From assembly GCA_905371275.1 (NCBI GenBank), contig CAJPLH010000145.1, forward strand, positions 1 to 5,253: 5,253 bases of DNA, written 5' to 3'. How positions within the stretch are numbered: the first letter of the stretch is position 1; each line of letters begins with the position of its first letter. Both the position numbers and the translations under genes were made by a program. This document shows, piece by piece, positions 1-5,253 of the stretch. The stretch is from Prevotellaceae bacterium (GTDB taxonomy: Bacteria; Bacteroidota; Bacteroidia; Bacteroidales; Bacteroidaceae). Below the pieces are notes generated by a model. It saw only the letters and a list, made by a program, of their open reading frames with translations. It did not search any database and was not told the origin of the DNA.

Positions 1-26
1 GGCTCGGAGATGTTTATAAGCGACAT
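1..26 (+). other. Probable Nextera (Tn5) sequencing-adapter remnant at contig edge
   Basis: These bases match the last 26 bases of the 34-base Illumina Nextera read-2 transposase adapter. The first 13 bases (GGCTCGGAGATGT) are identical, and the only mismatches are at 14 (T for G), 21 (C for A) and 26 (T for G), giving 23 of 26. Bases 8-26 correspond to the 19-bp Tn5 mosaic end (16 of 19). The stretch happens to be open in the priA frame, but its translation does not give the Walker A lysine-threonine expected just upstream in PriA. Residue alignment to PriA resumes cleanly only from about base 25. The adapter sequence is established knowledge; that this is contamination is inference. The alternative, a chance genomic resemblance, seems unlikely. 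Confidence 0.82.
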
Positions 27-1527
27 GTTGATTAAAGAAACAGTTGCACGCGGACAGCAGGTGTTATTTCTCCTCCCCGAAATTGCGCTTACTACCCAAA
101 TCACCGACCGATTGGGACGCGTCTTTGGAGAACAATTGGGGGTATATCACTCTAAATTTCCCGACAATGAGCGCGTGGAATTGTGGCAAAAGCAATTGTC
201 GGATGCGCCTTTTCCGCTTATTCTTGGTGTGCGCTCATCGTTGTTTCTCCCTTTCCAAAACCTGGGTTTGGTGATTATCGATGAAGAGCACGAATCGAGT
301 TATAAACAACAAGATCCGGCTCCGCGCTATCATGCGCGCGACACCGCCATTATGATGGCGTACCAGATGGGGGCTAAGGTGCTATTGGGTACGGCAACGC
401 CTTCTGTGGAAACTTATGCGCACGCTCAAGAGGGGAAATATGGCTATGTGGCATTGACACAACGCTTTGGTGAGGTGGCACTTCCCGAAATTGTGGTGGA
501 AGATGTGGCAGAATTGCGCCGCAAACGCTTGATGCCGACGCCTTTTTCTCCGAGATTGCGCGATGAAATCGAAGCGGCGCTCCAACAAGGACAACAGGCG
601 ATTCTGTTTCTCAATCGTCGAGGTTTTAGTCCGGTGTTACAATGTCGCAGTTGTGGATGGTCGCCACACTGCACGCGCTGCGATGTGCCGCTCACGCTTC
701 ATTTGAAAATGAAGAAAATGGTGTGTCACTATTGTGGCACTTACTATGATATTCCCACCCATTGTCCGCAATGCGAACAAGCTGATTTGCGCGACATTGG
801 GGCAGGAACGGAGAAGATTGAAGCGGCCATTGAAACTTGTTTTCCCAAAGCGAAAGTGGGACGTATGGATTTAGACACTACGCGTTCACGCTCGGCATAT
901 GAACGGATTATCCGCGATTTTCAACACGGAGAAACGAACCTCTTAGTGGGTACGCAGATGGTGACGAAGGGTTTGGACTTTGGAGGTGTGAGTGTGGTGG
1001 GGATTATCAACGCAGATCAGTTGCTGAATCAATGTGATTTTCGCGCGCACGAACGTGCTTTTCAAATGCTTTCGCAAGTGGCAGGTCGTGCCGGACGAAG
1101 AGGAAAACAAGGTCGTGTGGTTTTGCAGACGCGACAAGCGAATCTTCCGGTGGTGCAACAGATTGTAGCAAATGACTACGAAGGGATGTTTGAACAGGAG
1201 ATGCGCTACAGAAAGGTGTTTCGCTTTCCTCCCGAGGTACGTCTGATTGCAATCTATCTGAAACACCGCGATGAACGTGTGGTGGCGGCGGCTGCGCAAC
1301 AACTGGCGGTGTGGCTGCAACCTCAATTTCAAAATGATTTCCTCGGCCCCAACCGTCCGCGCGTGGGATATGTGCAATTGCTTCACATTCGCAAGATATT
1401 GCTGAAGGTGGATGCTTCGCGCTCTGCAACAGAGGTGCGGCAAATGCTTCGTACTTATCAAAAGGGGATTACCGATCTTCCTCAATTTCGCAGTGTAACG
1501 ATTTATTTCGATGTGGATCCTGTCTAA
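1..1527 (+). CDS. priA: Primosomal protein N' (replication restart helicase PriA), 5'-truncated
   Basis: PriA is the 3'-to-5' superfamily 2 DNA helicase that recognises stalled forks and D-loops in the cytoplasm and starts reloading of the replicative helicase. Residues are numbered from the ATG at base 10. Visible motifs, in order, are PEIALTTQ (motif Ia, 23-30), GVRSSLF (73-79), Walker B DEEH (91-94) and GTATPS (motif III, 127-132). Eight cysteines for two zinc ions follow, in four pairs (212/215, 221/224, 239/242, 252/255). Then come GAGTEKIE (264-271), GTQMVTKGLDF (motif V, 314-324) and QVAGRAGR (motif VI, 356-363). The C-terminal domain ends in the family-typical DVDPV. About 505 residues remain of roughly 800 usual in Bacteroidota. 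The N-terminal DNA-binding region and the Walker A loop lie beyond the window edge. The true genomic sequence probably starts near base 25-27, after the adapter remnant, so the ATG at base 10 is not a real start. Nothing inside the visible part is broken. Confidence 0.97.
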   Translation, partial: GSEMFISDMLIKETVARGQQVLFLLPEIALTTQITDRLGRVFGEQLGVYHSKFPDNERVELWQKQLSDAPFPLILGVRSSLFLPFQNLGLVIIDEEHESSYKQQDPAPRYHARDTAIMMAYQMGAKVLLGTATPSVETYAHAQEGKYGYVALTQRFGEVALPEIVVEDVAELRRKRLMPTPFSPRLRDEIEAALQQGQQAILFLNRRGFSPVLQCRSCGWSPHCTRCDVPLTLHLKMKKMVCHYCGTYYDIPTHCPQCEQADLRDIGAGTEKIEAAIETCFPKAKVGRMDLDTTRSRSAYERIIRDFQHGETNLLVGTQMVTKGLDFGGVSVVGIINADQLLNQCDFRAHERAFQMLSQVAGRAGRRGKQGRVVLQTRQANLPVVQQIVANDYEGMFEQEMRYRKVFRFPPEVRLIAIYLKHRDERVVAAAAQQLAVWLQPQFQNDFLGPNRPRVGYVQLLHIRKILLKVDASRSATEVRQMLRTYQKGITDLPQFRSVTIYFDVDPV

Positions 1528-1563
1528 AAACTCACAAAAATTCTGCACTTTTCGCTCCATTTC

Positions 1564-1594
1564 TTGCCACATTCGGAAATAAGATTTATCTTTG
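1564..1594 (+). promoter_or_regulatory. Bacteroidetes-type promoter for the small His/Cys protein gene
   Basis: TATCTTTG at 1587-1594 fits the Bacteroidetes -7 consensus TAnnTTTG exactly, and a TTG lies at 1564-1566. The centres are about 25-26 bases apart, as expected for the -33/-7 arrangement. Transcription would start near 1598-1601. This places the small gene under its own promoter in the gap after priA and rules out the TTG at 1564 as its start codon, since that codon would lie upstream of the transcript. The consensus is established for the Bacteroides sigma factor; use here is inferred. Confidence 0.55.
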
Positions 1595-1611
1595 TCGCAG
1601 ATATGCTTCGT

Positions 1612-2073
1612 ATGTTCAAACGCAAATACAAGGCAGTGATGATGGCATGGGTTATGCTATTATCGTTTTTGCCTCAAGTGTTGGTGAAGGGATTTCACCA
1701 GCATGGACGCAGTTTGGACAAAGTGGAATGCAACTTTGTGGTACAGTCTTCGCAACGCTCTACTTCACTAGAAAATGGTGAAAATGCGCGTGCGAAAGCG
1801 GTGAATGCACGTGCCAAAGACAAGCAGCACGAGAAGCACCGCAAAGACTTAGCACAACATCAGAAAAAATCTTCTGACGATGGTCAGGGAGATAAGGAAA
1901 ATGGACACGATTGTGCCATTTGTCATTATCTCATCTCTCCTTTTACTCCTCCTTCTTTCACGGCTTTTTCTTTTTATGCGCCTTCGGTGCTTGTTGTTTA
2001 TCAACAACAAGCTGACGATGTGCGCACGGTTGCCGTGACCACTCCTCAACTTCGCGGACCTCCGCAGGCATAA
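1612..2073 (+). CDS. Small exported/membrane-anchored His- and Cys-containing protein, putative metal-binding accessory
   Basis: This 153-residue protein matches no named family I can assign with certainty. The N-terminus (MFKRKYK, then a hydrophobic stretch at about 8-25) looks like a signal peptide or signal anchor, with no clear AxA cleavage site. Residues 52-90 are highly charged and His-rich (H73, H76, H83), with a duplicated NARAK unit. H99-x-C101-x2-C104-H105 follows, then a moderately hydrophobic segment (107-130) and an LRGPPQA tail. This order (N-terminal anchor, C-x2-C, hydrophobic segment, arginine-proline-proline end) recalls DUF2946-like small proteins and the short RGPP-ending proteins found near TonB receptors in Bacteroidota. 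That resemblance is from memory. The start at 1612 is preferred because it keeps the KRKYK n-region and lies about 12 bases after the predicted transcription start; 1603 is possible, and 1639/1642 would lose the positive charges. It precedes a TonB receptor, so a metal-related helper or sensor role is plausible but unproven. Confidence 0.75.
   Translation: MFKRKYKAVMMAWVMLLSFLPQVLVKGFHQHGRSLDKVECNFVVQSSQRSTSLENGENARAKAVNARAKDKQHEKHRKDLAQHQKKSSDDGQGDKENGHDCAICHYLISPFTPPSFTAFSFYAPSVLVVYQQQADDVRTVAVTTPQLRGPPQA
1783..1818 (+). repeat. In-frame 21-base tandem duplication inside the small His/Cys gene
   Basis: Bases 1783-1797 and 1804-1818 are 15-base copies (13 of 15 identical) spaced 21 bases apart, both reading Asn-Ala-Arg-Ala-Lys. 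The unit is seven codons and keeps the frame. It lies in the charged low-complexity linker, which suggests that this linker tolerates length change. Confidence 0.45.
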
Positions 2074-2139
2074 AACTTTGGCGTAGATTCCTTTCACGTG
2101 GTGTAGACTTTCCTTTAAGAAAGCCTATACTCGTTCGTC

Positions 2140-2194
2140 TTTGCCTTGATTTGCTCAAAAAGGCAAATCTTCTTCCCTTATTTTTTCTTTTTTG
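2140..2194 (+). terminator. Probable intrinsic terminator or attenuator with two competing stems
   Basis: TTTGCCTT (2140-2147) and AAGGCAAA (2160-2167) are perfect 8-base inverted repeats. An overlapping alternative pairs GATTTGC (2148-2154) with GCAAATC (2163-2169). The two stems share 2163-2167, so only one can form. From 2168 to 2193 the strand is almost purely pyrimidine, with one A at 2180 and T runs at 2181-2186 and 2188-2193. The element starts 66 bases after the small gene's stop codon, as expected for ending its transcript. The stems are AT-rich and the long T runs begin 10-15 bases after the stem, so efficiency is uncertain. It could instead act as an attenuator in the receptor leader. 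Confidence 0.45.
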
Positions 2195-2207
2195 TATTCT
2201 CATTACG

Positions 2208-2294
2208 GAAACATCCCTTTTGCTTACGAGGTGTTTCTGCAGCTTCGGCATTTGCATCTGGGATAACTCTCACTATTGCTATCCGGAGCGTAAG
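2208..2294 (+). promoter_or_regulatory. Potentially structured 5' leader of the TonB receptor gene
   Basis: Hairpin 1 pairs GAAACATC (2208-2215) with GGTGTTTC (2230-2237), including one G-U pair. Hairpin 2 pairs GGATA (2261-2265) with TATCC (2280-2284) and extends by three pairs (2257-2259 with 2285-2287) around a bulged G at 2260. A UUCG loop closed by GC pairs lies between them (2242-2249). The loop of hairpin 1 contains CTTACG (2223-2228), complementary to CGTAAG (2289-2294) just upstream of the start region. I compared it with cobalamin and TPP riboswitch cores and did not find their conserved boxes. No clear TAnnTTTG promoter was found in the gap, so the receptor may be expressed by read-through from 1587. 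Pairings are seen in the sequence; a regulatory role is inference. Confidence 0.3.
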
Positions 2295-2314
2295 ACGATG
2301 ACTAGTATTTCTCT

Positions 2315-4651
2315 ATGAAGCGATTTTTCTCAACGAATTTCGCCTTGTGGTCGATGGTTGTGCTGTGCCTACTATCTGCCGCATTGCCTACATTTGCTCA
2401 AAATTCTAATTTCTTCCGCATCATTGTTTTTGATGCAGAAAATGGTGTCCCCGTGATGGGAGTTAGCGTGGCGCGACACAAAGACATCGCTCCCTCTGCA
2501 AGCGACGGCACATTGCACATCGCGTCTTCTCAACTCAAAGGCGACAGTTTGCTGCTTCGTGCTGTGGGATATTCACCTTTAGCAGTAGCTGTGGATGAAG
2601 TGCGCCACCATCAGCCGTTGCGCGTGCAAATGAGGTTGATGAGCAATCAACTCAATGAGGCTGTGGTGAATGGACAACGTGTGATGCACACGCAGAATGC
2701 AGTGTTTCGCACCCTTGGTGCAGCAGAGATTTCCAAAAACTTGGGAGGAACTTTCGCAGAAATGCTCTCGCAAGTGTCGGGAGTGAGTATGATTCAGACG
2801 GGAGCTACGATAGCAAAGCCCGTGGTGAACGGCATGTATGGCAATCGTCTGCTGATTATCAACAATGGGGTGCGACAACAAGGACAACAATGGGGTGTGG
2901 ATCATGCGCCCGAATTGGATGCCAACACAGCGGGACGCATCACCGTGGTGAAAGGTGCAGAAGGTGTGCGCTATGGTTCGGAAGCTCTTGGTGGAGTCGT
3001 GCTGATGGAAGGACAGTTGCTGCCTTATGGTCAGCGGAAGTTGATGGGAAAATTGAGCGGACTTTACGGCACAAACGGACGAAAGTTCGCCTTCACGCAG
3101 CAGTTGAGTCAAGGTTTTCCTCTCTTGGGAGGAAATGCGGCTTGGCGCGTTCAAGGAACTTATGTAAATGGTGGCGACCGCAGCACCGGAAGTTATTTGC
3201 TTAACAACACTGGCGTGCGCGAAATGAATGGTTCGGCGACCTTCGGTTGGCGCAATCCTCAATGGGAAATACAAGGATATTACAGTCTGTTCTCCACTGA
3301 GATTGGAGTTCTTTATAGCGCACAAATGGGAGACGAAAGTTTGCTTCGCGAGCGCATCAAGATAGGTCAGCCGGTGAATTTCTATCCTTGGACGCGACAA
3401 ATCGACTATCCTCACCAAAAGGTGCAACACCACGTGGCGAAAGTGGAAGCAAAATACACTTTTTCCAACGGAAGTCGCTTATCGCTGCAATCGGCTTTTC
3501 AGCACGATGATCGCCGCGAATATAACCAACGCAGAAATTATCGCTCGATGGTGCCTACTTTGGATTTGCGTCTCAATAACGCTCAAACCGATGTGCAATG
3601 GAAACACACTTATGCTGAACATTGGTCGAGCGAAGTGGGAGCTTTCTACGGAACGATCAACAACTACAACGAACCTGGCACGGGAGTTGTGCCGATTATC
3701 CCCAATTATAGTCAACAAAACCTAGGTGTTTTTGGTATTCAAAAATACACCGGACGCGATTGGGGTGCAGAACTTGGGGTGCGCGCAGATCGACAAACGC
3801 TTGATGCGCGCGGAAAAGACATTTTTGGAGAAGACCACGGCGGTTTGTCGCACTACACCAACTTCACCTACTCTGCTGGTGCACACTATCATTTGTTGCC
3901 GCAACTCGATGTCCTCTCCAACTTCGGCACAGCATGGCGCGCACCACACGTTCACGAACTCTACAGTTATGGTGTGGAACAATCGAGCGGACTCTTCGCG
4001 CGTGGTGACTCCACGTTGCGTCCAGAAGTGAGTGCGAAATGGGTGACCTCTTTGCGATTCACCACTCCCCGCTTCTCCGCTTCGGTTGATGCTTATCTCC
4101 AATGGATAGACAATTATATCTATGACGAACCCACAAAGGAGGTAATTACCATGGTGGCTGGAGCCTATCCCGTGTTTCAATATCGCAGTGCAAATGACTT
4201 CTTCCGAGGATTCGATGCCGACTTCTCAGCAACCCTATTTCCTAAATTGCGCTATGCACTGAGTGGAAGTATGGTGTGGGCTAACGAAACAAAGACCAAC
4301 CGGATGCTACCATACATCCCTTCTTTCCGCACCACGCAGAGTTTGAGTTGGGAAATCGGAGATTGGGGACATCTGCACGACATTCACGCTAAAGTGCTTC
4401 ACCGTTTTGTGGCAAAACAGCACCGATTTGATGCAAAAGCCGACTTGATAGATCACACTCCGCCTGCTTATCAACTGTGGGGTGCAGAGGTAAGTGCCAA
4501 TTTTGTGCTGCGCAATGGTCATCACCTCCACCTCCTTCTCACAGCAGACAACATCTTCAACCTCACTTATCGCGAATATACCAATCGTTTCCGCTACTAC
4601 GCACACGATCTCGGACGCGATGTGCGACTTATGCTCACTTGGGATTTCTAA
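2315..4651 (+). CDS. TonB-dependent outer-membrane receptor with carboxypeptidase-regulatory-like N-terminal domain
   Basis: This complete 778-residue receptor should sit in the outer membrane and import a bound ligand using TonB/ExbBD energy. A signal peptide covers 1-28 (KR, hydrophobic core, cleavage after PTFA before Q29). Residues about 33-110 form a carboxypeptidase-D-regulatory-like beta domain (AENGVPVMGVSV, later LLLRAVGYSPL). A TonB-box-like LNEAVVNG lies at 113-120. The plug spans about 125-235, with GNRLLIINNGVRQQGQQWG (176-194), DHAPELD (196-202), KGAEGVRYGSEALGG (213-227). The barrel includes NFGTAWRAPHVHELY (536-550) and RGDSTLRPE (563-571), the receptor signature region, and ends in LGRDVRLMLTWDF with a terminal Phe. 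The plug motif recalls a Bacteroidota receptor group that I associate loosely with metal or ZnuD-like receptors. Histidines are frequent (98/99, 372/373, 508, 513, 524, 526, 545, 547, 686-714, 736-739). Substrate is unknown; it is not SusC-length. The ATG at 2315 is supported by the signal peptide that starts there. Confidence 0.95.
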   Translation: MKRFFSTNFALWSMVVLCLLSAALPTFAQNSNFFRIIVFDAENGVPVMGVSVARHKDIAPSASDGTLHIASSQLKGDSLLLRAVGYSPLAVAVDEVRHHQPLRVQMRLMSNQLNEAVVNGQRVMHTQNAVFRTLGAAEISKNLGGTFAEMLSQVSGVSMIQTGATIAKPVVNGMYGNRLLIINNGVRQQGQQWGVDHAPELDANTAGRITVVKGAEGVRYGSEALGGVVLMEGQLLPYGQRKLMGKLSGLYGTNGRKFAFTQQLSQGFPLLGGNAAWRVQGTYVNGGDRSTGSYLLNNTGVREMNGSATFGWRNPQWEIQGYYSLFSTEIGVLYSAQMGDESLLRERIKIGQPVNFYPWTRQIDYPHQKVQHHVAKVEAKYTFSNGSRLSLQSAFQHDDRREYNQRRNYRSMVPTLDLRLNNAQTDVQWKHTYAEHWSSEVGAFYGTINNYNEPGTGVVPIIPNYSQQNLGVFGIQKYTGRDWGAELGVRADRQTLDARGKDIFGEDHGGLSHYTNFTYSAGAHYHLLPQLDVLSNFGTAWRAPHVHELYSYGVEQSSGLFARGDSTLRPEVSAKWVTSLRFTTPRFSASVDAYLQWIDNYIYDEPTKEVITMVAGAYPVFQYRSANDFFRGFDADFSATLFPKLRYALSGSMVWANETKTNRMLPYIPSFRTTQSLSWEIGDWGHLHDIHAKVLHRFVAKQHRFDAKADLIDHTPPAYQLWGAEVSANFVLRNGHHLHLLLTADNIFNLTYREYTNRFRYYAHDLGRDVRLMLTWDF

Positions 4652-4696
4652 TGTAAAACCATTATCACAAGAAACATTCTAACACAACCATTCGAT

Positions 4697-5253
4697 ATGA
4701 ACAAATTTCTCTCTCTCGTTTCATTCCTATTTGTTTTACTATTCGGTTTCGCCAGTTGCGACACCACCGTGCACGAAGCCGTCGACGAACGAAAAAGCAA
4801 AGACCACGGTGACCCCATCAGTGTGCGCTTGACCTTGACTCCAGGACGTCTCGTGAACCAAGCGTTTACTCCGCTCATTAATCCCAAAGTGGAACAAACG
4901 AACAGTCAAACCATCGAATATATGTTGCAAAAGCACATCGGATGGGCGCCAATTCCGAGCAGCAAATCAGGCTTTGACGTGTTTCTAAGTTCAGAAGACA
5001 CGACCCTCGTTTATCGTCTCGACATCAAATACTTCGACCTTCTCCACAAAGACATCACATATCAATTTGTAGAAAACGGTCAAGACAAGATTCACCAGCA
5101 CTTTTTCACTGCCGACAGTCTTTACACGCAACAAGGAAAGGTGCGCAACAACGAAAAAACAAACCTCATCTTGTCTTACACCTACGGCGACACCGACCCT
5201 TGGTCGCAAGAAATGGGAACAAACGGTGTGAGCTGGATAGGGAAAGACAATCC
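4697..5253 (+). CDS. Outer-membrane lipoprotein downstream of TonB receptor, 3'-truncated
   Basis: The frame stays open from the ATG at 4697 to the window end (185 codons plus two bases), so the C-terminus is missing. The N-terminus is a lipoprotein signal: MNK, a hydrophobic core and lipobox F-A-S-C with the lipidated Cys at 21. The mature start (D at +2, then TTVHEAVDERKSKDHGD) is a charged, flexible linker without an obvious strong surface-export signal. Residues 42 onwards look like a beta-rich domain (ISVRLTLTPG at 41-50). An HQHFF at 133-137 is followed by a Gly/Asp-rich stretch (YGDTDPW, 163-169). The gene starts 45 bases after the receptor stop with no terminator or promoter between, which suggests one transcript. 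Lipoproteins beside TonB receptors in Bacteroidota often capture ligand or assist the receptor. I recall an EHQ-FF motif in some such partners, so the pairing is plausible, but I cannot name a family or substrate. Confidence 0.87.
   Translation, partial: MNKFLSLVSFLFVLLFGFASCDTTVHEAVDERKSKDHGDPISVRLTLTPGRLVNQAFTPLINPKVEQTNSQTIEYMLQKHIGWAPIPSSKSGFDVFLSSEDTTLVYRLDIKYFDLLHKDITYQFVENGQDKIHQHFFTADSLYTQQGKVRNNEKTNLILSYTYGDTDPWSQEMGTNGVSWIGKDN

Noticed and set aside
10..12. ATG at base 10 as the true start of a short PriA-like helicase
   Set aside because: It falls within the adapter match, and the protein would lack the Walker A motif and the N-terminal DNA-binding region while all later motifs are intact.
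943..1572. Long open frame of 209 codons on the - strand opposite priA
   Set aside because: It lies fully antisense to well-conserved PriA motifs and has no recognisable motif of its own; codon bias of the + strand gene explains it.
2191..2222. Receptor promoter with TTTG (2191-2194) and CCCTTTTG (2215-2222)
   Set aside because: Spacing is right, but the TA of TAnnTTTG is replaced by CC, and the implied transcript would begin inside hairpin 1. Too weak to annotate.
2208..2314. Cobalamin or TPP riboswitch upstream of the receptor
   Set aside because: TATCCGGAGC superficially resembles part of a cobalamin riboswitch core, but the B12 box and the conserved junction sequences are missing; the TPP CUGAGA element is also absent.
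2579..3433. Open frame of 284 codons on the - strand opposite the TonB receptor plug and early barrel
   Set aside because: The + strand reading has a full signal peptide, plug and barrel signatures. The antisense product is His/Ser-rich with no domain order, which is typical of a mirror frame.
4649..4656. Start-stop element ATG-TAA overlapping the receptor stop codon
   Set aside because: A one-codon frame arises easily by chance; it is out of frame with the lipoprotein start 41 bases later and has no supporting signal.

Overview
The window looks like a chromosomal segment from a Bacteroidota genome, most likely Bacteroidales and perhaps Prevotellaceae. Three things point there. The PriA sequence has a Bacteroidales-like character. 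The TonB-dependent receptor carries an N-terminal carboxypeptidase-regulatory-like domain and is paired with a lipoprotein. A TTG / TAnnTTTG promoter of the Bacteroidetes type precedes the second gene. The genus-level guess is inference from family resemblance, not a search result. All genes lie on the + strand.

Layout. Bases 1-26 are probably not genomic: they match the Illumina Nextera (Tn5) read-2 adapter at 23 of 26 positions, so the sequence seems to begin at a contig edge with untrimmed adapter. From about 27 to 1527 is the 3' part of priA, the replication-restart helicase. After 84 bases containing a good promoter comes a small exported or membrane-anchored protein of 153 residues (1612-2073). 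It has an H-x-C-x2-C-H motif and an LRGPP-type C-terminus. A 241-base gap follows (2074-2314), holding an imperfect direct repeat, a probable terminator or attenuator, and a leader that can fold into two hairpins plus a loop-to-downstream pairing. A complete TonB-dependent outer-membrane receptor (2315-4651) follows, then, 45 bases later, the first 185 codons of a surface-type lipoprotein (4697 to the window end).

How the genes may work together. PriA is housekeeping and probably unrelated to the rest. The small His/Cys protein, the receptor and the lipoprotein look like one outer-membrane uptake module: the receptor takes up a ligand using TonB energy, the lipoprotein may be its partner at the outer membrane, and the small protein may bind or sense a metal. 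A metal or metal-complex substrate is suggested by the small protein's cysteines and histidines, the raised histidine content of the receptor and the HQH in the lipoprotein, but it is not proven. No phage, transposon, CRISPR, tRNA or rRNA sequence was seen.
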